This document shows, piece by piece, positions 1-6,918 of a stretch of DNA of 43,044 bases. The translations under genes and the position numbers were made by a program. The DNA is taken from NCBI GenBank assembly GCA_034933245.1, contig JAYFNX010000042.1:1-43044 (forward strand), in the 5' to 3' direction. Within the stretch, counting starts at the first letter, position 1. Each line of letters begins with the position of its first letter. The notes below the pieces were generated by a model. That model had not been told where the DNA came from and did no database searches. It worked only from the letters and a program-made list of their open reading frames with translations. This DNA is from Pelethousia sp034933245. GTDB lineage: Bacteria > Bacillota > Clostridia > Christensenellales > CAG-138.

Positions 1-513
1 TTTGAAGATTTGGACATCTATGTGGTGGGCGGCGGCGACAGCGCGGTGGAAGAGGCGATGTACCTTACCAAGTTCGGTCGCAAGGTCACGATCATTCACC
101 GTAGGGACGAGCTTCGTGCCGCCAAGTCCATTCAGGAAAAAGCGTTTGCCAACCCCAAGATGCACTTCATGTGGGACAGCGTGGTTGAGGAGCTTAAGGG
201 CGACGGGATCTTGCAAAGCATGGTGGTAAAGAACGTGAAAAGCGGTGAACGCACGGAAATCGTTGCGGATGAAGAGGATGGTACCTTCGGCGTGTTCTGC
301 TTCATCGGCTTCGTCCCCAACAGCGAGGTATTCGAGGGCAAAGTGACGATGGAGCACGGCTACGTCGTTACCGATGACGATATGCATACCAACGTTCCCG
401 GCGTGTTTGCCGCAGGCGACGTGCGTGTGAAGAGCTTGCGCCAAGTGGTTACCGCCGCCGCGGATGGCGCTATCGCCGCCATCCAGGCCAATAAATATAT
501 TGAGGGCGTATAA
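1..513 (+). CDS. trxB: Thioredoxin reductase, C-terminal part (5' end outside window)
   Basis: This is the 3' part of an FAD/NAD(P)H pyridine nucleotide-disulfide oxidoreductase. The frame is open from base 1 and ends at TAA 511-513. The visible part begins at the NAD(P)H-binding Rossmann motif (VVGGGDSAVEEA), followed by the HRRDELRA segment typical of NADPH-specific TrxB. It ends with the FAD-contacting GVFAAGDVR motif and a VTAAADGAIAA helix. The redox-active CxxC normally lies just before the GGGDSA motif, so it is off the window. The product would reduce the thioredoxin encoded 35 bases downstream, which in turn reduces the glycine reductase selenoprotein. The trxB-trxA-grd order is the classical amino-acid reductase arrangement of Clostridia. 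Family assignment is firm; the true start cannot be seen. Confidence 0.93.
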   Translation, partial: FEDLDIYVVGGGDSAVEEAMYLTKFGRKVTIIHRRDELRAAKSIQEKAFANPKMHFMWDSVVEELKGDGILQSMVVKNVKSGERTEIVADEEDGTFGVFCFIGFVPNSEVFEGKVTMEHGYVVTDDDMHTNVPGVFAAGDVRVKSLRQVVTAAADGAIAAIQANKYIEGV

Positions 514-548
514 AAACGCCGGTTCGTATAGGAAAGGAAGGAACGACA

Positions 549-866
549 ATGCTGGAACTCACCAAAGAAACCTTTGAAGCGGAAGTGCTCCAAGCCAAAG
601 GTACCGTGTTCGTCGATTTTTTCGGCGATGGCTGCGTGCCCTGCCAGGCTCTGATGCCCTTCGTCCATGAAATGGCCGAAAAATATGGGGATAAAATCAA
701 GTTCTGCTGCCTCAACACCACGAAGGCCCGGCGCCTTGCCATTGGCCTGAAGGTTCTTGGGCTCCCCACCATGGCTATTTTTAAGGAAGGCCAGAAAGTG
801 GAGGAAGTCGTCAAGGACGACGCTACCCCCGAAAACATCGAAGCCTTAATTAAAAAGTATCTCTAA
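549..866 (+). CDS. trxA: Thioredoxin with GCVPC active site
   Basis: This is a 105-residue single-domain thioredoxin. The active site is C29-V-P-C32 preceded by Gly (GCVPC) instead of the usual WCGPC. As I recall, such variant sites are typical of thioredoxins dedicated to clostridial glycine reductase. The cis-proline segment is GLPTMAIF. The start ATG follows a GGAAGG ribosome binding site. It sits between trxB and grdA, so its expected job is to pass electrons from TrxB to the oxidised CxxU site of GrdA after each turnover. Length is normal for the family. After its stop a long hairpin (879-907) precedes grdA, which may change the transcript level within the operon. Confidence 0.93.
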   Translation: MLELTKETFEAEVLQAKGTVFVDFFGDGCVPCQALMPFVHEMAEKYGDKIKFCCLNTTKARRLAIGLKVLGLPTMAIFKEGQKVEEVVKDDATPENIEALIKKYL

Positions 867-878
867 CTTACTGTAAGC

Positions 879-907
879 ATCTTGCCTCCCTTTAAAGGGG
901 GCAAGAT
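879..907 (+). other. Long intercistronic hairpin between trxA and grdA
   Basis: Bases 879-893 and 894-907 pair as a 14-bp stem with one bulged T, folding around a central CCCTTTAAAGGG. No U-tract follows, so this is not a standard intrinsic terminator. A hairpin here could act as an mRNA processing or 3'-stabilising element that sets trxB-trxA and grdA levels apart. It lies where grdE is found in classical operons. Confidence 0.6.
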
Positions 908-958
908 CCTTAAAGCGGTGTAAGCCGCAACATCCTGAAAGGAAGGAGGAAAATCGTG

Positions 959-1429
959 ATGAGCTTGCTGAAAGATAAAAAGGTCATTATCATCGGTGAC
1001 CGTGACGGCATACCAGGCCCCGCCATCGAGGAATGCGTAAAGGATGCGGGCGCTGAGGTCGTGTTCTCCTCGACCGAGTGCTTTGTCTGAACGGCTGCAG
1101 GTGCAATGGATCTGGAAAATCAAAAGCGGGTTAAGGAACTAGCCGAAAAGTATGGCCCCGAAAACATCGTTGTGGTGTTGGGCGCCGCTGAGGGCGAAGC
1201 TGCCGGTCTGGCCGCCGAAACGGTGACCGCTGGTGATCCCACTTTTGCAGGTCCGTTGACAGGAGTCCAGTTGGGACTCAAGGTATACCATGTGTGCGAG
1301 GAAGCTATCAAGAGCGAGGTCTCGCCTGATCTTTACGATGAGCAGGTCGGCATGATGGAGATGGTTCTGGACGTTGACGATATCGCCAAGGAAATGACCA
1401 GTATCCGCGAGCAATACTGCAAGTATTAA
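959..1429 (+). CDS. grdA: Glycine/sarcosine/betaine reductase selenoprotein A (Sec at codon 44)
   Basis: GrdA is the small selenoprotein of glycine reductase. It accepts the carboxymethyl group from component B as a Se-carboxymethyl-selenocysteine and hands a ketene-equivalent to component C. The frame runs from ATG 959 (AGGAGG at 944-949) to TAA 1427-1429. It is interrupted only by TGA at 1088-1090, which is codon 44 in the motif ECFV-U-TAAGAMDLE. That is exactly the GrdA selenocysteine site, with Cys41 forming the redox CxxU pair. Reading UGA as selenocysteine gives 156 residues, normal for GrdA. The conserved C-terminal segment (AETVTAGDPTFAGPL, then YDEQVGMMEMVLDVD) continues in the same frame. 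A naive gene caller would stop at 1090 or start downstream at ATG 1106. A GTG at 956 is a less likely start. Decoding needs selA/B/C/D elsewhere in the genome. Confidence 0.96.
1088..1106 (+). promoter_or_regulatory. UGA selenocysteine codon with SECIS-like mini-hairpin
   Basis: TGA at 1088-1090 is the recoded codon. Just downstream, TGC (1096-1098) and GCA (1103-1105) can pair around an AGGT loop. This resembles the GGU-bearing apical loop bound by SelB in bacterial SECIS elements. It sits closer to the UGA than in E. coli fdhF, so the exact SECIS is uncertain. The recoding itself rests on homology to GrdA. Confidence 0.5.
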
Positions 1430-1457
1430 GATCAACAAAAAGGGGGGTGTGTCAGAC

Positions 1458-1490
1458 ATGGATTGTGTGATGCGCCCCTCGCTTCATTAA
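1458..1490 (+). other. Ten-codon open frame with strong RBS between grdA and grdC
   Basis: A GGGGGG purine run at 1442-1447 is followed 10 bases later by ATG 1458, a frame of ten codons (MDCVMRPSLH) and TAA 1488-1490. No family is recognisable. The position is where grdB lies in classical operons. It may be a scar of a lost gene, a translational-coupling peptide, or chance. Confidence 0.2.
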
Positions 1491-1535
1491 GATAGATAAA
1501 TACCTATAATTTTTTAAATGGATGGTACAAAAACT

Positions 1536-3071
1536 ATGAACAGTGTGATCAAGGGGACCAGTTATGTCCTGGCCCACGCGCCGGATATGGTTATCCACAA
1601 CGGATCTACCCAAACAACCGAACGCATCGTGAACCCCAAATCCGAGTATCTTCTCAAGCTCCCGGAGCACATTCGTACCTATTGCGACACGCTCAACTAT
1701 GCGCCCAACCAGACCTACATCGGCAACATGACGCCGGCAGAACTGGGCGCCATTGACCAACCTTGGTATGACAAGCCTTTGAAGAACGGCCTGCGGAATG
1801 GCAAGTTCGGCGAAATCATGCCCGAGGATGAATTCTATATGCTCATGCAGGTATGTGATGTGTTTGACCTGCTGCATTTGGAAAAGAGCTTTGTGGCGGA
1901 TGTGAAACCCCGCTTCTTGGGCAACGCCGTCATCGGTGAGGATATTGCCGCCCGGGTGCGCGAGGGCGTGGAGCTTTCCGAAATCGAACACTTTGTTAAT
2001 GACGAGCATGCAGAGGGCATCTATTTCATGGGCAAGCTCGTGGGCTATGTTAAGCGTGCCCACGATGTGGATGTAAACCTTTCCGCCCACGTGATGCATG
2101 AGAACCTGGTTTCCAAGGCGGGCAGCGTGCTTGCACTGCTCTATGTCGTCAAAAACAGCGGCATCGAAAAGGGCGAAGTAGACTATGTAATCGACTGCTG
2201 CGAAGAGGCATGCGGCGATGTAAACCAGCGTGGCGGTGGCAATTTCGCCAAAGCCGCGGCTGAAATTGCGGGTCTAAGCGCGGCCACAGGCAGCGATATA
2301 CGCGGTTTCTGCGCGGGCCCGGCCCACGCGGTGGTAACCGCAGCCTCTCTGGTGAAGGCCGGTACCTACAAGAACGTAATCGTTACGGCCGGCGGCTGCA
2401 CAGCCAAGCTGGGCATGAACGGCAAGGACCATGTGAACAAGGGCATGCCGGTTCTTGAGGATATGCTGGGCGGCTTTGCCGTATTGATTAGCGAAAACGA
2501 CGGCGTGAGCCCCGAAATCGACACCGGCATCATCGGCCGCCATACGGTTGGCACAGGTTCTTCTCCCCAGGCGGTTATCACGGGCCTTGTGGCCGATCCT
2601 CTGGACCGCGCCGGCATGAAGATCCCGGATATCGACAAATATGCCGCCGAGATGCAGAACCCCGATATCACCAAGCCCGCGGGCGCCGGGGATGTGCCCG
2701 CTTCCAACTACAAGATGATTGCAGCCCTGGCGGTTAAGCGGGGCGATATGGAGAAGGCCCATCTGGCCACATTTGCCAACGAGCACGGCATGCCCGGCTG
2801 GGCGCCTACCCAGGGCCATATCCCCAGCGGCGCGCCCTATCTGGGCTTCGCCCGGGATGAAATTCTGGCTGGCCAAACCAATACGGCGATGATTATCGGG
2901 AAAGGCAGCTTGTTCCTGGGCCGCATGACCAATCTGTTCGATGGCGTTTCCTTTGTGGTGCGCAAGAACGCGGGCGCAAAGCAGGAGGAGGGCGGTGTAT
3001 CTAAGGCGGAGATCCGCAGCCTCATCGCGGACGCGTTGCGTGATTTTGCGGTCTCCTTGCAGGAACAGTGA
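1536..3071 (+). CDS. grdC: Glycine/sarcosine/betaine reductase component C, beta subunit
   Basis: GrdC and GrdD together form protein C, which takes the acetyl (ketene) unit from GrdA as a thioester and releases acetyl phosphate. The frame encodes about 511 residues. Recognisable GrdC segments include SYVLAHAPDMVIHNGSTQTT at the N-terminus and the FabH-like ATGSDIRGFCAGPAHAVV region near residues 245-262. The family is related to beta-ketoacyl-ACP synthase III. I chose ATG 1536 because homologues begin close to the VIKGTSY segment. An in-frame ATG at 1518 would add six residues, and neither start has a good Shine-Dalgarno. The gene overlaps the start region of grdD by little or nothing. Family assignment is firm; the start is uncertain. 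Confidence 0.93.
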   Translation: MNSVIKGTSYVLAHAPDMVIHNGSTQTTERIVNPKSEYLLKLPEHIRTYCDTLNYAPNQTYIGNMTPAELGAIDQPWYDKPLKNGLRNGKFGEIMPEDEFYMLMQVCDVFDLLHLEKSFVADVKPRFLGNAVIGEDIAARVREGVELSEIEHFVNDEHAEGIYFMGKLVGYVKRAHDVDVNLSAHVMHENLVSKAGSVLALLYVVKNSGIEKGEVDYVIDCCEEACGDVNQRGGGNFAKAAAEIAGLSAATGSDIRGFCAGPAHAVVTAASLVKAGTYKNVIVTAGGCTAKLGMNGKDHVNKGMPVLEDMLGGFAVLISENDGVSPEIDTGIIGRHTVGTGSSPQAVITGLVADPLDRAGMKIPDIDKYAAEMQNPDITKPAGAGDVPASNYKMIAALAVKRGDMEKAHLATFANEHGMPGWAPTQGHIPSGAPYLGFARDEILAGQTNTAMIIGKGSLFLGRMTNLFDGVSFVVRKNAGAKQEEGGVSKAEIRSLIADALRDFAVSLQEQ

Positions 3072-3082
3072 GGGATAAGCAC

Positions 3083-4249
3083 ATGGCAAAGGACCAAGTA
3101 AAAACCATGATCGCCCAGACGTTCCTGGACATGGCCCAGGCGTTGGAAAGCGGGCATATGGGCGGCAGGCCCAAGATTGCCTTAACGGGTATGGGAAGCG
3201 AGCATGGGGAAGAAAACGCCATGCAGGGCGCCGTATTGGCCGCAAAACAGGGCGTGGATGTGTATTATATCGGCACGCTGCACCATGCGGGGGTAACCAC
3301 CGTTGCGGTCGCCAATGAGGATGAAGGCCATAAAAAGATGGAAGAGCTGCTTCAAAGCGGCGCGGTCCATGGCGCTGTGACCATGCACTATCCATTTCCC
3401 ATTGGCGTGTCCACTGTGGGCCGGTGCCTTACGCCTGGCAAGGGCAGAGAGATGTTTTTAGCTACCACCACCGGTACTTCTTCCGTGGACCGGATTGAAG
3501 GGATGGTAAAAAACGCGATCTATGGCATCATCACTGCCAAATCCTGCGGGGTAGAGGAACCTACCGTGGGGATTCTGAACGTGGACGGCGCGCGCCAGAC
3601 CGAAACCATTCTTAAGGCGCTACAGGCCGGTGGATATCCCATCCGTTTCGCTACTTCCGGCCGGGCGGACGGCGGCTGCGTTATGCGGGGCAACGATGTG
3701 CTTACCGGCTCGCCGGATGTGATGGTGATGGATTCCCTCACAGGTAATGTGATCATCAAGATGCTTTCGGCCGGAACCTCTGGCGGCAGCTATGAAACAC
3801 TAGGCCGCGGCTATGGCCCCGGCATGGGGGAAGGGTATGACCGCCTAGTGATGATCGTATCCCGGGCCAGCGGCGCAAATGTGATTGCCGGCGCGCTTAC
3901 CTATGCGGCGGAGCTGGTGGATGGCGATTACCAGGCCATAGCAAAAGCGGAGTTCGATGCCGCCAACAAAGCCGGGCTCAAGAAGCTTCTTGCAGAAAGC
4001 GTAGCCTCCAGGAAAGCGCCTGCGGCTGCCGCAGCGGAGCAAATCAAAGCCCCGCCGAAGGAAATCGTTACAGCGGCCATTGCCGGTATTGAGGTGATGG
4101 ATTTGGAGGATGCGGTTCAACTCCTTTGGAAGAATGGAATCTATGCCGAATCCGGCATGGGCTGCACCGGCCCCATTGTTCTGGTGAACGAAGCCAATGG
4201 GGAAACGGCAAAGGACATCCTGCATAAAGGCGGGTATGTCGGCGAATAA
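3083..4249 (+). CDS. grdD: Glycine/sarcosine/betaine reductase component C, alpha subunit
   Basis: GrdD is the PlsX-related subunit of protein C that forms acetyl phosphate from the enzyme-bound acetyl thioester. About 388 residues are encoded. Family marks are the N-terminal MIAQTFLDMAQALESG helix, the GSEHGEENAMQGA segment, GRGYGPGMGEGYDRL, and the C-terminal GMGCTGPIVLVNEAN. The Cys in the last segment (about residue 361) matches the position I recall as the catalytic thiol (Cys359) of the Eubacterium acidaminophilum enzyme. ATG 3083 is chosen over the in-frame GTG at 3068, which would overlap the grdC stop. The gene ends the operon and is followed by a strong hairpin at 4272-4300. Acetyl phosphate would be cashed in by acetate kinase, which is not in this window. 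Confidence 0.93.
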   Translation: MAKDQVKTMIAQTFLDMAQALESGHMGGRPKIALTGMGSEHGEENAMQGAVLAAKQGVDVYYIGTLHHAGVTTVAVANEDEGHKKMEELLQSGAVHGAVTMHYPFPIGVSTVGRCLTPGKGREMFLATTTGTSSVDRIEGMVKNAIYGIITAKSCGVEEPTVGILNVDGARQTETILKALQAGGYPIRFATSGRADGGCVMRGNDVLTGSPDVMVMDSLTGNVIIKMLSAGTSGGSYETLGRGYGPGMGEGYDRLVMIVSRASGANVIAGALTYAAELVDGDYQAIAKAEFDAANKAGLKKLLAESVASRKAPAAAAAEQIKAPPKEIVTAAIAGIEVMDLEDAVQLLWKNGIYAESGMGCTGPIVLVNEANGETAKDILHKGGYVGE

Positions 4250-4271
4250 ACAGCCGGATGAAGGAAAACAA

Positions 4272-4307
4272 GGCGCGTCCCAATCCATTTGGGCCGCGCC
4301 ATGTTTT
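4272..4307 (+). terminator. Intrinsic terminator after grdD, probably bidirectional
   Basis: GGCGCG-t-CCCAA pairs with TTGGG-c-CGCGCC across 4272-4300 with a five-base loop, followed by ATGTTTT. The left flank is A-rich (AAGGAAAACAA), so the same hairpin could stop the convergent minus-strand gene that ends at 4359. Confidence 0.85.
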
Positions 4308-4358
4308 ATAAGGGGGATCAATTGCCGTAGATCGGGGGACGATACGCCCCATACCGCA

Positions 4359-4778
4359 TTATAAAAATTTCTGAAGACGCCGAAGGTTGTTCTCTTCCGT
4401 GATGAGCAGCCTTGTGGCCAGTTCTCTAGATTCCTCCGAAGCGGCGTTGCATTCCCGTCGTTCCCGGGCAATGTCCACAATTCCCAAAAGGCTACCGTGC
4501 ATCAGCATTTCCGCCATATGGGTGGAGCTCCGGTCAATTGCCAAATTCAAGCATATGTGCTTTTTAAGCGGGGTGAGGATTGGCTGCTTTGGTTCCAAGT
4601 ATGTGGATTTAAAGAGCTTCTCCACCTCGTCCTGGATCTCGTGATATTCCGCAAACTGATCCGCCATTACCTGGCGGAAGTTCGCATCCTCGCAGCGCTT
4701 AATAAGGCGCCCCAGAGAGATTTTTCCCATGGTAGCGTTTTCATAAATGCTTTGCAGCAGTTTTGTGTTATGATCCAT
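4359..4778 (-). CDS. Small all-helical, possibly ferritin-like, conserved hypothetical protein
   Basis: I do not recognise a named gene. The 139-residue product starts at ATG 4776-4778, preceded by an AAAGGAGC ribosome binding site on the minus strand; a longer upstream open frame lacks such support. The sequence is charged and predicted helical throughout. It has a pattern like four-helix ferritin-like or bacterioferritin-like hypotheticals of Clostridia: a YENATMGKISLGRLIKRC start, a YHEIQDEVEKLF helix, a DRSSTHMAEMLMHGSLLGI helix and a final EENNLRRLQKFL helix. I see no clear metal-binding EXXH set, so iron binding is not claimed. It stands alone, converging on grdD and diverging from the topoisomerase genes. 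Confidence 0.75.
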   Translation of the reverse strand: MDHNTKLLQSIYENATMGKISLGRLIKRCEDANFRQVMADQFAEYHEIQDEVEKLFKSTYLEPKQPILTPLKKHICLNLAIDRSSTHMAEMLMHGSLLGIVDIARERRECNAASEESRELATRLLITEENNLRRLQKFL

Positions 4779-4793
4779 CGGTTCTGCTCCTTT

Positions 4794-4886
4794 TATAACG
4801 TTATATGTAGTGTGGAGGAAAAAGGGGGAGAATATGCATTGCCCAAATCCCAAGGGCGTATTATACTGTAGTGTGGCTATGTGTGG
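4794..4886. repeat. Palindrome and direct repeats in the divergent region before parE
   Basis: A perfect 12-bp palindrome TATAACGTTATA lies at 4794-4805. TGTAGTGTGG occurs at 4806-4815 and again at 4867-4876, each directly preceded by TTATA or TTATAC. A third partial copy, CTATGTGTGG, is at 4877-4886. The second copy overlaps the end of the parE -10 box, as an operator would. Confidence 0.5.
4839..4867 (+). promoter_or_regulatory. Candidate sigma-A promoter for the parE-parC genes
   Basis: TTGCCC at 4839-4844, a 17-base spacer and TATACT at 4862-4867 form a plausible promoter about 70 bases upstream of the parE start. No other good candidate is visible in the gap. Confidence 0.55.
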
Positions 4887-4941
4887 ATGGGTATACCGCA
4901 TATGGTGCTTATAACCAATTTTATATAAATGGAGGCATTGG

Positions 4942-6918
4942 ATGTCCAAAGACTACAGCGTAAACGACATTAAGGTCATGGAAGGCTTAGAGGCGGTTCG
5001 CATGCGGCCGGGCATGTATATAGGGTCCACCGGCGTGCGGGGCCTGCACCACATGCTCTGGGAGATCGTGGACAACGCTGTGGATGAGGCGGCCAACGGC
5101 TTTGCGGACCATGTGACCGTCACGCTGCATAAAGACCATTCCGTCACGGTGGAGGATAATGGCCGTGGTATTCCCGTAGGCATTCATGAAAAGCTGGGCG
5201 TAAGCGGCGTGGAGGTGGTGTTTACCCAGCTCCATGCGGGCGGTAAGTTTGATAACGACAGCTATGGTTATTCCGGCGGACTGCATGGCGTGGGCGCCAG
5301 CGTTGTGAACGCCTTGAGCGAATACGTGGAAGTTGAGGTTTACGCGGGTGGCAGGACCTATGCGCAAAAATTCCGAAGCTATGAGGATAGCCAGGGGAAA
5401 GTTCATTCCGGCCGGCCCATGGCTCCGCTTGCGGAGCAGGGGCGTACCCGCAAACGTGGCAGCAAGATTACCTTTTTGCCGGACAAGCGGGTGTTCGAAA
5501 CCCTGGATATGCAGTTTGAAGCCATCGCCAAGCGCCTACGAGAGTTGGCTTATCTCAACCGCGGGGTAACCTTTTCCCTCCATGATGGGCGGGATTCGGC
5601 AAAACGGGAAAAGGAATATTGTTTTGCGGGTGGCATTTCCGATTTTGTACGCTACATGAACGGGGACAAGACCCCTCTTTATAACGAACCCATCCATCTG
5701 AGCGGCGAACGGGACGGCATTGAGATCGATATCGCTATGCAGCATAACGACGGATATAGCGAGAGCATTTTTTCCTATGTGAATAATATCCCCACCACTG
5801 AGGGCGGCACCCATGAAACGGGATTTAAAGCGGCCCTTACCAAGGTGCTCAATGACTATTGCCGCAAGGTGGATATCCTCAAGGATAAAGATCCTTCTCT
5901 TTCCGGCGAGGATTTTCGGGAGGGCCTCACGGCCATCATCTCCCTAAAAATGCGCAGCATCCAGTTCGAAGGGCAGACGAAAACCCGCTTGGGTAATACG
6001 GAAGCCCGGCCCGCGGTAGAATATGTGGTGACGGAGAAACTTACGCCCTTTTTGGAGGATCTGAAAAATGCGGAAGTCGCTTCCAAGATAACCGATAAGG
6101 CCGTGAAGGCTGCAAAAGTACGGGAAACGGCCCGAAAGGCCAAGACTATGGCACGGGAAAAAAGCAAGCTGGAGAATGCGCCCCTGGTAGGCAAACTGAG
6201 CAGCTGCACAGGCAGAAACCCGCAGCAAAACGAACTGTTCCTCGTGGAGGGAGACAGCGCGGGAGGTAGCGCCAAGCAGGGGAGAGACCGGCGCTCGCAG
6301 GCTATCCTGCCCTTGCGGGGCAAGCCGCTGAACGTGGAGAAAAAAAGGCTCGACCAAGTGATTGCCAACGAGGAGTTTCGTTCTATCATTACGGCGGTAG
6401 GCACGGGCATCGGGGAGGATTTCGATCTGGGCTCCCTTCGATATAATAAAATTATCATTCTTTCGGATGCGGACCAGGACGGCGCCCATATTCGGGCCAT
6501 CCTGCTCACCTTCTTCTTCCGATACATGAAGGAGCTCATTACGGACGGGCATGTATATATCGGCCTGCCTCCCCTATATAAGGTGCAAAAGGGGAAGGAC
6601 GTTATCTATGCTTATGACGATGCGGAGCTTTCCGTCGCCACCCGAAAAATAGGCAAAGGTTATACCCTTCAGCGGTATAAGGGCTTGGGTGAGATGAACC
6701 CGGAGCAGCTTTGGGAAACCACCATGAACCCGGAAAATCGTTCCCTTATCCGTGTTAGCATCGATGATGCGGCGGAGGTGGAACACCTGGTTACCATCCT
6801 CATGGGGGACAAAGTGGCGCCGCGCAAGGAATACATCAGCGAATATGCCAATTTCAATAAGGCCGACACCTTTGAAGAAAAGGCGGATGCGCAGAGGGGG
6901 GGCATGAGCATTGGCTAA
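4942..6918 (+). CDS. parE: Type II DNA topoisomerase subunit B (topoisomerase IV ParE-like)
   Basis: This is the ATPase/TOPRIM subunit of a type IIA topoisomerase, 658 residues, starting at ATG 4942 behind GGAGG. Residues about 30-130 hold the GHKL ATPase motifs (EIVDNAVDEA, EDNGRGIP, GLHGVGASVVNAL). The transducer domain follows. The TOPRIM domain starts at VEGDSAGGSAKQGRDRRSQA, with the metal-binding DADQDGAHIRAILLTFF segment and the closing YKGLGEMNPEQLWETTMNPE. Gyrase B and ParE are hard to separate by eye. The DADQDG form, the close linkage to a ParC-like partner and the absence of a canonical GyrA box in that partner favour topoisomerase IV. The stop codon overlaps the TTG start of the next gene, so the two are translationally coupled. 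Confidence 0.85.
   Translation: MSKDYSVNDIKVMEGLEAVRMRPGMYIGSTGVRGLHHMLWEIVDNAVDEAANGFADHVTVTLHKDHSVTVEDNGRGIPVGIHEKLGVSGVEVVFTQLHAGGKFDNDSYGYSGGLHGVGASVVNALSEYVEVEVYAGGRTYAQKFRSYEDSQGKVHSGRPMAPLAEQGRTRKRGSKITFLPDKRVFETLDMQFEAIAKRLRELAYLNRGVTFSLHDGRDSAKREKEYCFAGGISDFVRYMNGDKTPLYNEPIHLSGERDGIEIDIAMQHNDGYSESIFSYVNNIPTTEGGTHETGFKAALTKVLNDYCRKVDILKDKDPSLSGEDFREGLTAIISLKMRSIQFEGQTKTRLGNTEARPAVEYVVTEKLTPFLEDLKNAEVASKITDKAVKAAKVRETARKAKTMAREKSKLENAPLVGKLSSCTGRNPQQNELFLVEGDSAGGSAKQGRDRRSQAILPLRGKPLNVEKKRLDQVIANEEFRSIITAVGTGIGEDFDLGSLRYNKIIILSDADQDGAHIRAILLTFFFRYMKELITDGHVYIGLPPLYKVQKGKDVIYAYDDAELSVATRKIGKGYTLQRYKGLGEMNPEQLWETTMNPENRSLIRVSIDDAAEVEHLVTILMGDKVAPRKEYISEYANFNKADTFEEKADAQRGGMSIG

Noticed and set aside
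2274..3395. Long open frame on the minus strand opposite grdC/grdD
   Set aside because: It is antisense to two well-supported genes, has no family features and is rich in His/Arg/Pro as expected from shadow frames in GC-rich coding DNA.
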